A stretch of DNA of 64,000 nt from Prostheceraeus crozeri (Eukaryota > Platyhelminthes > Polycladida > Euryleptidae), in contig CAJQUW010000478.1 in assembly GCA_907163375.1 (NCBI GenBank), positions 62,001 through 126,000 of the forward strand, given 5' to 3'. The notes below the pieces were generated by a model that saw only the letters and a program-made list of their open reading frames with translations, was not told the DNA's origin and did no database searches. Position 1 is the stretch's first letter. Every line of letters begins with the position of its first letter. The translations under genes and the position numbers were made by a program. Below, piece after piece: positions 14,074 through 25,260 of the stretch.

Positions 14074-14984
14074 CGTAGCTCATATCCATTGGACTCGACC
14101 AACCCAGTTTTGGATGCTTGTATTTATCATGCTTGCATAATCAAAATCTCAAGAAAATTAGTAAAATGAATTGATTGATAAAAATAAAACGGTATTCTAA
14201 GCTTCAGTGATTTATAAAAATGAAACTAGAAATAGATTTTCGTTTTTCGACTTGGGGTCCACTGGATCTCATGTGCAACCCTCATAGAAATAGTCGTCAT
14301 ATTGATCTGATCACTGACATCATTGTCCTACAACTAACCCTACAGTTGGCAGTTTCCTTTGTTCGCTGTTCTGGAACATTGGTAGGAACAATACGTTTCA
14401 ACAAAAGAGAGGTTCCTGAAGAGCGAAGAAATGAAGTCCGACAAAGGTGAGGAGCTACGTTCTTTAATTTTTGCATATTCAAGAGATTTACTCTAACTGG
14501 TGTCCTACAAAGCGAAATCGAGCAAGCAAATGTTAATGCTTTCGAGTCAACATTCTGCTCCAGCAGTGATGAATTAAGAGAGCAAGAAGCCTCGTGTTGT
14601 CGATCATTATAAAATATCACAGTTGATGACGATCTCATGGATCAGAAGTCTTCTCGTACCCAGTCAAGTATTGATTCAGACGCTGGCACATAATTACATG
14701 TTGCAATATTGTGGACATTATGAGAATCATATTTTGAATAACATGCGAGACACTTTTTAAAAATGCTTTCCTTCATTTCAGCAACCATAGCTAAACGTTT
14801 ATCAAGTGCAACTAAGCAATCTGTGTATCGGTATGTGTAAATGTTAAAATGAATGCACAATCTTTCGGAGGCGTCTTCACCACTCCTTAGTCATGTGAAA
14901 AGTGAAACATTGAAAGCTTTCTACACGTCTTGATCTGCAATTGTTCATTGGAACCCTACGTTTCGCTTTGCATAGTTTTATGAC
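14074..14984. other. No gene recognised
   Basis: Spacer between the Harbinger-like element and the LINE relic. The open frames here (for example 14297-14638 minus) show no known motif or codon bias. Confidence 0.4.
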
Positions 14985-15260
14985 TTGAGCACATTTTCAA
15001 AAAGTACTCACATAACTCAGTTTGCAGATGATGTATGAGAAATATGTCATGTCCATAATTTTCAATGTAGCCCATCTCTGGAAATCGTGGCATTGGAATT
15101 TCAACATTTGAATATGTGGTGTAGAAGGTTGTTTTTACTTTGAATGCAAAAAAGGACTAAAGCAATGAAATTTGCTATGAAAAATAGTGTAATTGATCAC
15201 TCACTTACATTTGATATTGTACATGAACTGAAGATTTTAGGAGTTTGGTGGTCTGATCAT
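14985..15260 (+). mobile_element. LINE reverse transcriptase relic (FADD region)
   Basis: One frame reads THITQFADDV around 15005-15035, the catalytic A/FADD box. It is followed by a stretch resembling the HLNMWC segment and then KKDZ-type NAKKTK-like residues, with KAMKFAMKNSVIDHSLTFDI and ELKILGVWW near 15170-15260, in the order expected for the palm and thumb of CR1/L2/Jockey-like ORF2. Frame changes and stops are present. The relic may continue to about 15830, but that part is too worn to support. It could be the rest of the LINE at 10890-12060, which lacks exactly this region, or a separate insertion. Confidence 0.55.
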
Positions 15261-16617
15261 TTCTAAGATATAGAATTACGGCGTCCTGCACGGTTGTATG
15301 TGCTAAAAGTTATAGAAGGACAATGGAATCAGACCGTGGTGTCGACTGTTTTTCTGGGAGTCATCGAATGTAGACTTGTATGCCTCGCTGTTGTTCGGTA
15401 TTTTGAATTGTGAAGATTTTTCAAAAGTGTGAAGATGGTAAGTCGCTTGAGAATGACCTACGTCGTAGGCCGAAAGATCTCGCGCAGATAAAAAAACGGA
15501 TTTGTGTTTTTCAATTGATCGCTCTAAAGTTGTGGGGAGTCTCTAACCTGAAAAAATGATCACATTCCCTATTTCTCTAAAAGAGTGAAGAGTACGTTTG
15601 AAAAGCTACCAATTGCCAGTGTCTTAATATTTTGTTCGTTTTCCAGCTAGAAGCAAGGAATTCTTTTTGGACTTTTGCAACAAATGTAGCTGTCTTTCAC
15701 ATCCCTTATATGATATCACCACGCATAAAAGAAATGGTTGAATTGAAGTTGAATATTGTTCCACAAATAGACGGCAGAATTCACTTGCTGATGTCATAAC
15801 TACCACCGTTGTAGACAATTTTGTTGACCAACATTAATTTTAATGTTTATGATGTTGTAATTTTTTATTGCCAGTTAAAATTAAATACTCTCTATCTATC
15901 AAAATAAACGAATGCATGAGATGTATTCAAATGACATCTAGCTATAAATTTGCAGCTTTTCATGTATAGCGCTTACTATTTATCAATAGAACATAATGAT
16001 GGAGCACTTTGCTTCACGTCTTCTATTCATCTTCTCTTCAGAGATTTTCTAAAAATTATATGGTAGCAGCAGGTAGATCTCTCGTTATCGAGCTAGAAAA
16101 GAAAGGGAAATGGATTTCATTCCCGCAATTCGATTCAAGTGTTCGTGTTAACAAGTGTTGTTCAGTGCGGTTTCTTTTGATGAAGACAGTTTTGATCATT
16201 TATTAGACAGGAAAAAGGTTTCGTAATGAATAATCTCTTGTGATGTATCGATATTGGTCAATGTGTGTGGTTGAAGATAAAAGCGGTTTTCCATGCTTTG
16301 CAAACATGTTTAGAAAGAGTGAAATATAATGAAGACAATGCAACATGGTGAGTTGTTATTATGCTTTATCAACGTCACAAATTATCATCATCAACCTGCT
16401 GTAATTATTCTCGTTCTGATGTAAAAATGCAACTGCTTGTTGTTTCCCTATAGCAGACAGATAGAAAATTTGAATTCTTTGGTTGTAAAAGCAGATCATG
16501 TCATTATAAAAAGGCATTTTTTAAGGAGAAATGAAACTAACTGCACATTTGTACTTATTGATGGAACGCTTAAATTATCTTATAAATAATTTTCTATCAA
16601 ATTGTCAGTATTTCGGG
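15261..16617. other. No gene recognised; possible worn LINE tail
   Basis: The first 550 bp may be LINE ORF2 tail. The remainder up to the hAT relic is AT-rich with no recognisable motif. Confidence 0.35.
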
Positions 16618-16795
16618 CAGGGATGCGGAGTCCTATCATTTCGATACGACTCTGACTCCGGGGGTTGACAGGACTCCAACTCCGGGTTGCAAGTATAAAT
16701 ACCTATTTTTTTAAAAAAACTGGTAACCTACATCATAGATCATTATAGACTTACCTGAACCTTTCTTTGATGATCATTGCTGTATCAATTATCAA

Positions 16796-17023
16796 TCATT
16801 TTCGATGAAAGTTTATCAAATGTCGCTTTAAGTTGGATGCATGCGACTCGGCTCCTCCCATCTTGCTGATGTGTGCTTCACACGGTTTTTCTCCAGTCTC
16901 TACCAGGCAGGAAAATCCCCATCCTTCTTCAAAAAATATGAGCACACTTTCGATTTTAATATGCGCTTTAGAGGAGCCATCACACACGTTAGCGTGAGGG
17001 TAAGAGGTAATGTTCTCAAACAA
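16796..17023 (-). pseudogene. BED-type zinc finger remnant of a hAT transposase
   Basis: The minus-strand frame contains IESVLIFFEEGWGFSCLVE, then EKPCEAH, and ends SNLKRHLINFHRK. The SNLKRHL...H ending with upstream cysteines after an aromatic/acidic FFEE segment is the pattern of the BED zinc finger at the N-terminus of many hAT transposases, where it binds DNA. Cysteine spacing is abnormal, so the finger is degenerate. No RNase-H-like catalytic domain follows. A near-identical frame lies at 61230-61421 in the second copy. Confidence 0.6.
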
Positions 17024-17205
17024 ACTAGTATTTCATTTTTGTCTCTGATGTGACCTTTGGTGCGTAGGTGTAATCAAGGCTAGGATGGCTTGTCTTCTCT
17101 ACTAAATCACCGAGTGAAAAGACAATCCTTTTTTCACTATCACAAGTTCATTCCATCAACTATTACAAGCTTTGCATGCACTGCTGTCTCTGTACTCTTG
17201 CTTAA

Positions 17206-17858
17206 CCCTTTCGATCTTAATGACGACACGTTGTCGTCACGTCATATGCGCTATGACGACAAGGTGTCGTCATTTACCATATTGCCCTATATGTAACCTT
17301 GAGTTATTCCGGTAGATTGAATTGTGTTATTAATTGCTTTTAGCGCTTAATTTTTAAAACCATACTATAGTTTAGCAATGTAAAACGGAAACAATACTAT
17401 GTTAAAACGTAATATCTGTAAAACGCACGAATACACATGTTCAAAAAAGGATACCCTCTACAGACGGTAAGAGAAATCCAATGAAGCGCTGTCGTGTTTG
17501 CTTTAGTGGCGGAATAAGGCGTGAATCAAGATACTGTTGCAGCTCGTGTCCAGAAAAGCCTGCTTGCTTGGGTGAGTGCTTTACTAAGTTCAATCATAAC
17601 TAATCCCACCATGAGGGAAGTCACGAATACACTGTGTGTATATGGTAGAGAATATAGAGTATTTTGGATAATTACAATTGTTTTCGTTTGTTTTTGTGAA
17701 ATCAGAGTAATATTTGACATATTAATCATCACAATTTGTGTTATTTAGTGTCATGACAGCAATTTTTAAGCGAATACACACTAATTAAAAAATCATGAAA
17801 TTTCGGATTTTTACAGGCACATAGGGGGAGTCATGGATGAGAAACAGGATCGAAAGGG
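17206..17858 (+). mobile_element. Internally deleted piggyBac element (653 bp)
   Basis: Bounded by TTAA duplications (17202-17205 and 17859-17862). The inverted ends are CCCTTTCGATC and GATCGAAAGGG, diagnostic of piggyBac. Just inside the left end lie two palindromes, TGACGACA-N3-TGTCGTCA, at 17221-17239 and 17254-17272. They are linked by a further inverted pair (CGTCATA/TATGACG), so the whole 52 bp can fold. The right end shows no clear copy. The element keeps only the C-terminal part of its transposase frame. It sits inside the hAT relic 16618-18014 and is therefore younger than it. Confidence 0.92.
17436..17603 (+). pseudogene. piggyBac transposase C-terminal cysteine-rich domain remnant
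   Basis: An open frame reads HVQKRIPSTDGKRNPMKRC, then RVCFSGGIRRESRYCCSSC, then PEKPACLGECF, ending in a TAA at 17601-17603. The C-x2-C ... C-x2-C ... C-x3-C spacing with KP and ECF matches the cysteine-rich domain that closes piggyBac transposases and binds subterminal DNA. The acidic N-terminus and the catalytic aspartates are absent, so no transposase can be made. That this domain survives while the rest is deleted may be chance or may reflect overlap with end sequences needed for mobilisation in trans. Confidence 0.8.
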
Positions 17859-18014
17859 TTAACGGAGAAAGTTGACATCAAGACAGTGACAGATATGAAC
17901 GAGGATAAATAATTTGTTTGTATCATATTTTGGGTCTAGTTATAAACAGGAGTCCTATCAACCCCCGGAGTCAGAATCGGAGTCCTATCGAAATGATTGG
18001 ACTCCGCAGCCCTG

Positions 18015-18479
18015 CCTCCAACTTCTCCAACTGTAATGGGTTGAGCTACTCTTTTCCACTTTGCCACAGCAAAGAGACGAGCAGCACAGGAGGATAAGAT
18101 AGCTTCTTTATGGCGCTCAAACATATAACCAGGTTGACCAATTTAATGATGGACGCCCGAACTCGCCCGAAAGGACTCAGGTGACGAGAAGGAAATGGCG
18201 GCCTTCAGATGTTCCGAACGAAGAGTCCGCGTTCTGATCCTCTGTGAAAGGATTTGATGCACCCCACGAATTGTACCTGACGCATTTTGTGTTTTTTTAA
18301 CCAGACACTGAGGCTGCGACAATCTCGCGAAGCGTCTGTCTGTCTGTATATATTTTTTAGCAATAAACTTATACAGACAAATCACAAGGAGTACATTACT
18401 TTTTTTCCTTCAACCTTTAATAAATAAGCATTATACACTGTACATTCGAGTATATGGTGCCGGTAGCAACTCGATACGT
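18015..18479. other. No gene recognised
   Basis: Somewhat GC-richer than the surroundings. An 80-residue minus-strand frame at 18143-18385 (RRFARLSQPQCLVKK...) has no recognised motif. A LINE upstream region is possible. Confidence 0.35.
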
Positions 18480-19250
18480 TGCCCATTTGCAAATCATGGG
18501 TACACAAGAAATGCTGTGGTATTAAAGGAAGCCTCGCTCAAGCACGTACGTCCTTCGCATGTGAGCTTTGCAAAGGTGTGTCTGTTGAAATCGGTCACAA
18601 TGGTGAGCTACTTATAGATTATGAAAAGTTTGAGGTTGTGGAACAGCTTGTTACCTGAGAGATGTCATCAGTGGTGCTGGATAAACTGAGGCAGCGGTGG
18701 TTGCGCGAGTGAAATGCGCCTGGGGTTTGTTCAGAGAGCTGGTACCTTTCCTTACCTCTCGAATCCCATCTCTTAAGAACAAAGGAAAAGTTTTTGACGC
18801 CTGTGTACGCGGACACCTACTGTACGGCAGCGAAATCTGGCCTGTGAAACGTTGCAACATCGAACTAATGGAGAGTGCTGACATGAGGATGATAAGACAG
18901 ATGGCTAGCGCGTCATTACAAGATCGAGAGAAGAATGAAGATATTCGACTTACGATGCGTCTGAAGTCGGTTCAATGTGCACTGCAGCAAGACCGCTTGC
19001 GATGGTATGGGCATGTGATGAGGAAGGATCAACAAGAATGTATCAGAACTGTAATGGAGATAAATGTGAGCAAAATAAATAAGAGAGGAAAACCAAATAA
19101 GACCTGGTCGGTAGTGGTGAAGGAAGACCTAAAAGCTGCAAGGCTCCAACCTCATGACGCGGTAAATCTTCGGCGAGCTGCACTCCCAAAAATGAGAGAA
19201 TCGTCCAACCCTGCGAGCCAGGACAAGCACACGTTAAATGGACAGTGAGT
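18480..19250 (+). mobile_element. LINE 3' end: PHD-like finger and ORF2 C-terminus
   Basis: From about 18490 the frame reads LPICKSWVHKKCCGIKG, then FACELC, a C-x2-C..WVHK..C..C-x2-C knuckle found in a widespread class of animal non-LTR endonuclease/reverse transcriptases. It is followed by DYEKFEVVEQL, RDVISGAG and an open frame of 183 residues (18697-19248) with VARVKCAWGLFRELVPFLTS, YGSEIWPVK, LRWYGHVMRK and RGKPNKTW, the usual C-terminal order after the polymerase. Stops and a frame change occur upstream of 18697. The element is 5'-truncated, as expected from LINE insertion. The tail ends in a short GTGAGTGAGTG run. Clade not assigned. Confidence 0.85.
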
Positions 19251-20944
19251 GAGTGGATGAATCGACGCTAATTTAAACTGCTTCCGAACGCAGAAACAAA
19301 AGGCTTGCATATGATCACCTACTCACTCCTATAAGTAGAGACATTTTCAAGAGGGATGATAGGTCTATTGTCCCTCGTAATTTTAACTGTGAAAGGTAGG
19401 CTATTTTCGCGCAATGTGTTCCTACCTCCTCCGTTTGACCAAATGCCATTATTTCGACATCAAATATCGCCTAGAGCGGAACATGCTTTTATGGATATCT
19501 AAATGCTATACATGCAAAAATATTCAGTGCACTCTTTTGTTTCCACAGTAACTTAGATAATATATTAAAGGATTGTATAATAGCCCTATACCTAAATAGT
19601 CGATAGTTACAACCATTTATGGACAATACAAATGATCTTTGTGAAACATGATAATGAGCTTCATTTTCATACAGAGTGATTAAATTTGCTTTTTCGCATT
19701 TTTAACCCATGATAATTGCCTTTTTTCGGATGTGACGTCAATTCCTGTTTCCCGACTATTTACAGGTTTGAATCGTCTATATTCAAATCATCTCGATCAG
19801 GATATATTTAGATCTTTACTTAGCACTTCCACCTACATTAATTTTCAGTAATAAAACTAACTCTGACAATATTCTATTGCTCCTGACTTCAGCCTACATA
19901 CATTAAATCGCAAAACTTTTTAAACTAAAATGATAAAGCTGATAATGGCAGCATGATGCGATATTTTTAGATTGATTCATTACAGAGTTTCCACGTTGAA
20001 CATGTCGCATTGCAATGTAAACTAAGCAAGTTGTAAGCTTAAGACATTAGCCATTTTTTAATATCTGAGTAAAAGAACAAAGAATAAAGACCTAGTGGCG
20101 CGATAACTGATTTACTACTTAAACGGTTGACTTTTAAATCGACTTTTTAAATAGTATTGTTTATCGAGCTTGTGGCTAGTCTGTTGTCACCAGGCCTATG
20201 TTGATTACTCGGTATAACTGCGGATATTGCAACTGAAACAATACTTCTTTTATGAAATCGTATAAAATGCTCGACGTCCATCGCCACTGATTTAATAAGT
20301 TATCACCACTTGCCCGAAATTTGAGAAGTTGGAAATCTCAATTTATTCATTTTGAGTGAAAATGCAGTAGGTCTATCAAATGACATCTGACCTTGTTGTT
20401 CTACCTGAAGATAAACCAGATCCAAATGTTTTATTATGATTGATTAAACATCTCTTCTCTGGTTCACGACCTTTATCTTTCTTCCATGCATTCATGCGAC
20501 TTGAAGAGAAAGAAGTCACGGAACATTTTGGGAATGAGCTGAGTAGATCACAATTAGGATTGAAACATTGCTTCCGTCATTATCTGAAAACATTTATGCT
20601 CAAAGCATGCTCTTAGCTTTTTCAAAGAAGCATAGTTCATCTTTGTCGCAGAATAACAATTTTGATCCAACGTTCTTCTGAAGTAATGTAAGTTGAACTG
20701 TTTACATATTCAAACAATGATGCTAGAAAAGAAATTAATTGAAATCTATATTCTTATATGTACCATCATTATAAATATACCAGATCCGGGACTTTGGTCT
20801 AATCCATGGGTCAGGCGAATGCGGTCGGAGAATCAAGGGTGTTGCTGTATGTTATTGACTTGGTAGCTGTCACTCTCTTTAGACACTCAATATGTTACGG
20901 CAGACATTTCCTGTCAATTTGTGACAAAGTCGAATGATAATCCT
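19251..20944. other. No gene recognised
   Basis: AT-rich, only short open frames. A stretch near 20845-20935 resembles 22680-22745 in the same orientation, and both flank the palindromic repeat family described next. Confidence 0.4.
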
Positions 20945-21475
20945 GCTATGCCATAGAAATAGACAACAATGAAACCTCTAGAATGGAAGTTAATCTTCAT
21001 GCAAATGCACAATAGTGGCACATAAATCGCACGCATTTTCACTTAGATGCACCTGTCAACGTTTTTGTCATTGGGTTAGAATCAGTCACATGTGTAGTTC
21101 TAAGCTTTTAATTGGTCATTCATGCCCCAACTTAGTTCCCCCGGATGTGCCGCGACCTTCAGTCAATTTCCATTCTAGTCAACTTCAGATAAACAGTTTA
21201 TTTCTATGTGCTACATAGAAATAGATTGTTGTTTATCTGAAGTTGACTAGAATGGAAATTGACTCAAGGTCGCGGCACATCCGGGGGAACTAAGTTGGGC
21301 ATGAACCACCAATGAAAAGCTTAGAATTGCACATGTGACTGATTCTAACCCAATCATACAGCCGTTGACAAGCGAATCTAAGTCAAAATGCGTGCGATTT
21401 TTGTGGCACTATTGTGTATTGCATGAAGCTTCACTTCCATTCTAGAGGTTTTATTGTCATCAATTTCTATGATGT
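20945..21475. repeat. 530-bp near-palindrome (foldback repeat)
   Basis: The left arm (about 20945-21209) and right arm (about 21213-21475) are imperfect reverse complements that meet at TTTCTATGT-GCT-ACATAGAAA (21201-21221), leaving almost no loop. Arms include GGTCGCGGCACATCCGGGGG on one side and its near-complement on the other. Related single-arm sequence recurs at 21640-21790, 22615-22660 and, weakly, at 46560-46790. It could be a foldback transposon or two head-to-head copies of a repeat. No coding sequence is present. Confidence 0.85.
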
Positions 21476-21794
21476 GCTATACTGCTTCGACACAGAATCA
21501 ATGCTGCCTGTATTCTGTCAATAAAAATGGACAATAAGCGGTCCATGTCACTGAGAGATGACCTCTGCAGTCACTCCAAAGAGATAGATTCATTTGCTTG
21601 TGGGTTGCAAAACACACAGACAAGGAAATGGAAGTTGGCCAGAGTGAAAATTGACTCAAGGTCGTAATTGGGGCATGAATGACCAATAAAAGCCTGCAGT
21701 TGCGCATGTGACTGATTCTAATCCAATGATACAGCCGTTGACAAGTGTATCCAAGTGAAAATCGTGCGATTTGCGTGCATCTAATGTGCTAGCA

Positions 21795-22609
21795 CAATGG
21801 CTCTTAACCTTGTTAGCGGTACTGAACCCCACAAATTCCATGCATGCATTAATTGAATCCCTCGTAGTTGGAAAAATTAAATGTGCTTTTTTCTTCAAAT
21901 TCAAAATATATTTATTTAACTATAATTAGGGCCTGCTATATGGCGCAATAGTGCACAAGCTTTACCATGCATCACTAGCACACAAAGAACAAAACCAACA
22001 AAATATGAATTTCACTAAAAAACAAAAGCATAATTAATATTCACTGCAAATCAAATGTTGCTGTTTCTGTTGCGGTCTACAGACGATTTCAGAAATGCTC
22101 GGCTTCACGTTGGCAAGTTACACTCTCATATCATTTTCACAAAGAAGTCTGTTCCTTTTCTTCGTTTTTGTATCTACCATCATTGAAAAGGACTGCTCGC
22201 AAAGTCATGTTGTGACAGACGGTGTAAGTATATCTTTAAGTGTATAGCTTTCTTAGCAATAAGAGGAACGATCATATCGCTTATCGGATTGAAGTTGCCA
22301 ATGATATTTTTTCACACAGCTTTTCTCCTTTGCAAGACAAGAAGGAGGGCCTATTTCCCTGAAAATTTAAGAGATGATAGTATCGAGGATGGCAAACAAG
22401 ATGATATAATTTTTGGGAAGAAATAGCGCAGCGAGATTCCATAATTCTCAAGTGCCACATTCTTTACCAATACTGGATAAGTGGATATATAAGGACTAGA
22501 AACGACGCTTTGGTAGCGTGTCGCTTCTAGTTGTTTATTTATATTTTTATGGGGAGAACTAAGCCTCCGAACCCCTGGGGTTCGATCGAACCAAAGTTAA
22601 GAACCACTG
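21795..22609 (-). mobile_element. hAT (Charlie-like) element, 815 bp
   Basis: Ends CAATGGCTCTTAAC and GTTAAGAACCACTG form an inverted pair of the CAGTGGTTCTTAAC type seen in hAT-Charlie elements. The flanking 8-mers are TGCTAGCA (21787-21794) and TGTTAGCA (22610-22617), a target duplication with one difference. A hairpin with roughly 15-bp arms built on ACTAGAAACGAC lies at about 22496-22532. It carries a remnant of the transposase C-terminus on the minus strand. Confidence 0.85.
22034..22210 (-). pseudogene. hAT transposase C-terminal remnant
   Basis: Minus strand reads CEQSFSMMVDTKTKKRNRLL, then ENDMRV, one in-frame TAA, then LANVKPSISEIVCRPQQKQQ and a stop at 22034. The KTKKRNRL..E.DMRV.L...P.I......Q.Q block matches the C-terminal dimerisation region of hAT transposases of the Charlie/ZBED5 type. 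The catalytic core and N-terminal finger are not present in the element, so it is non-autonomous. Besides the single stop this segment is well kept. Confidence 0.8.
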
Positions 22610-22760
22610 TGTTAGCATGAAGCTTAAATTCCATTCTAGAGGTTTTATTGCTATTAACAATGTTAGACAAAATCAGTGTTGACGTCTTTTATTGACTCAA
22701 AAGCTGTCACAATGTGTGCAAGATATTACGACAGAAAGTTGTTAACAACTCCTGAAACAT

Positions 22761-24583
22761 AATGAATATCCACTCAGTGATGCTGACAAATAATTCTCTT
22801 TTAAATAATGAATATCGAAGTATAGCCAAAATTTCATATTTATCGAAATGTCATTTAACCACTCAATAAATGGAAGTGGCATTGGAAACTAGAGTGATCA
22901 ACAATCTTATTGCGTGATAATTGTCACATTATTCGATGAAAATAATGGATACAATCTTAAGTGAAATAATAGTCTCTTTAATAGTGAATCTTAAATGCAC
23001 AATAATGGACAAATGCATCACGTGCAATTTGCAAGCGTTGCTGAAATGCAGAGTTATGTTTAGCGCTCTATTATGAGCTTTATATTTACTTCAATAACTT
23101 CAGGTATCAGATACTGAATAGTTAAGTTGATAAAAGAATGCATTGCAGCTTTAATTTGGCAATTTGTATACACTGGAATGTTACTTTAATTTACATATCT
23201 GATGAAATTAAAATGCATCAGATCTTTCCAACAAATCTGATGACTCGATAGAGAATGGCAAGCGGGCAACTGACTACGGGACTTTGCTCAGGAAGTTTAC
23301 ATGTAATTGTAAACATATGCATTTAGATGAAAAAACGAAACATAAAGACGTTCCCGTTTGATAACGCAACATTATAAAATTAAAAAAGTATATGCACAAA
23401 TTATAAAAAATATGACAATGTAAGATATTAAGAGCTTAATATAACGTGAGATAAGATGCTGCATTAAAGCTGTTACTTTGTCCCCTGCACATGGCATTTA
23501 TTGACTTGACATTGGAGACTTGATTTTATTTAATTCATACAACAAAATATCATTCGATAATTGTGCCTAAAGCAATATTGCATGAATGCACAGCCAGTTA
23601 CCATCAAATCTATCTAAATCATAAGAAGAAAAATTGTGAAGACTGTGTAAAATGTATTGTAAAAAATTAATATTTGTTAGCTTGATCAACAATATTATCA
23701 ATTTTGCGTGCAACTTGTTGTAGACATACAGTGCATATACAGTATAAGTTTATATACATGTATATGCATTATAAGAACCATTTACAAGTCAAATCAATCT
23801 TAAAAATGTCTAAAAAGAGATGGCATCAAAATGCACCATGTATTTTTTTTTAATCCTCTGCGCACATGTAAGTTCAAGAATTCAAAGATACTTAGCAATT
23901 AATTTATGCATTCATTCATGTAATCGAAACGAAATGCCGTAGGATTTGTGTTCCCTCCTAGTTGTGCTCGGAAATGCTTAAAGCTCCTGAATGGTTAACC
24001 AAGTTGATGCACTGCAAAACAACGCACTCTGCATTTATTTATTGCAGATCACAATTGATCGGAGATTTCAGAGCTTCTGTTCGCTCAGGCAGAGATTTGG
24101 GACAATTTCCACCGACTGGAGCTATTTAATGAGTGCAATGCTCTTTATAACTGCACTGTTGCACTGTAATGGTTCATATCTGTGGAAATGCTCAGCCGAA
24201 CCGGTACTTTTTGTTATCTTTATTTCCTACCTCATACAGATATTCGGTGCTAAGTCTGCGGATTTAGTAGCAGACTATAAAAATCAGAAATATTCTGAAT
24301 TCGCATGAACTGTCATCAGTTTTATAATGTTGGATGATTGACGATGCATGTATTTCCATGCACTTGAAAAGGGATTACATTATGTTCTACGTTGTACCAC
24401 ATCGCGTTGTTAGGCAATCTAAAAGAACAATCAATATCAAATATCTGTACTCCACTAAAAAACTTGATGCAGGTGCCACCCTTCACTTCAATATGCACTG
24501 TCATTTCAATGCGAATGTAAAACCGATTCAATTCTCTCCTGATAAGGTTAATGACAAGTAAAATGAATAAGGAATAAAAAATA
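22761..24583. other. No gene recognised
   Basis: AT-rich. A 105-residue plus-strand frame at 23991-24308 and frames at 24322-24561 show no known domain, splice context or codon bias. Confidence 0.4.
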
Positions 24584-24623
24584 TCGCCAGACGTTTCGGG
24601 TCCAGACCTTTAGTCAATGGCAG
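24584..24623 (-). ncRNA. Degenerate hammerhead-ribozyme-like motif of the Penelope end
   Basis: On the minus strand GCCA-TTGACTA-AAGGTCTGGACCC-GAAAC-GTC-TGGC. The helix II hairpin (GGTC-TGGACC type), the GAAA box and outer pairing GCCA/TGGC are in hammerhead order. The first core box is TTGACTA instead of CTGATGA, so it should be inactive. Hammerheads are known in the terminal repeats of Penelope-like elements, and this one lies immediately downstream of a GIY-YIG end on the same strand. Confidence 0.5.
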
Positions 24624-25260
24624 AATACTTAATAATGAACGACTTCTACACTTGTAGCAGAACAGCTTCTGTTGCTTCGTGACGCCTGTTTATGCTTGGC
24701 TTGTTCAAGTTGATAAGTCGCGATTCCACGAAACTTGTTCCAACCGAATCATTCAGACATCTCAAATATTCAACGCTAAAATCTTCTATGCTACTGACGT
24801 CACAAATTTAGGTGTGATCTGACAAAGCACTCACACTATTTTTGTTTTCAATACTATTGTAGAGTTCATTATATCTTACGTAAAAAGGACGAGAAATTTT
24901 TCCTACTTAGCATTGCATTTATTACACGTGAATTGATAAACCACGCAGGTCTTTTCACAGTTAAATTTCTCTGGTAGGTTACATATTTCACATTATCATG
25001 TTTTTTAATTATTGATTTGGTTTTCAAGACATTACGCAACTTTTTGTCACCGCAACTTACAAACAGCATATTCAGTTTATGATTACGAATTAAGTAATTG
25101 ATTTTCCTTACTAAACTATCACTTATGTAGGGTAATTTTAAAGCGCACTTGTCGGTATTGTTTTGTTACTTTTCCTAGTTGGTCTCTTTGCCATGACAAA
25201 ATCCTTTTCACTATATCCGTTAGCCTTAAATGTATTTAAGCATTGCTTTTCCGACTGAGT
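24584..25260 (-). mobile_element. Penelope-like element fragment, GIY-YIG end
   Basis: Minus strand, from about 25250 down: GYSEKDFVMAKRPTRKSNKT, then LKLPYISDSLVRKINYLIRN and MLFVSCGDKKLRNVL (the linker after the reverse transcriptase), then KFNCEKTCVVYQFTCNKCNA, then YVGKISRPFYVRYNEL and VSALSDH, and finally GTSFVESRLINLNKPSINRR. This is the CxxC-bearing GIY-YIG endonuclease of Penelope-like elements in the right order. The copy is broken, with several disruptions, and the reverse transcriptase itself is absent. A hammerhead-like relic lies just downstream, as in element ends of this class. Confidence 0.82.

Larger units (their letters stand above)
16618..18014 (-). mobile_element. hAT relic with BED-finger piece, split by a piggyBac insertion
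   Basis: Ends are CAGGGATGCGGAGTCC at left and GGACTCCGCAGCCCTG at right, with repeated GGAGTC blocks inside each end. It is the same family as 60852-61602 in the opposite orientation. The flanking 8-mers (ATTTCGGG and CCTCCAAC) do not match, so the target duplication is lost or one end is not original. Without the piggyBac insert (17206-17858 plus one TTAA) it is about 740 bp, close to the 751 bp of the other copy. The uninterrupted copy reads ccgTCAAacaaa at the point where this copy carries the TTAA. Confidence 0.8.
21640..22760. repeat. Further copy of the 20945-21475 repeat arm, split by a hAT
   Basis: Sequence at 21640-21790 repeats the right arm of the adjacent palindrome (AATTGACTCAAGGTCG, GTGACTGATTCTAA, CAGCCGTTGACAAG) and resumes at about 22615 with TTCCATTCTAGAGGTTTTAT. 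The 815 bp between is the hAT element 21795-22609, which inserted into this repeat. Confidence 0.75.

Noticed and set aside
23991-24308. 105-codon plus-strand open frame with hydrophobic stretches
   Set aside because: No recognisable family and AT-driven hydrophobicity; no supporting signals.
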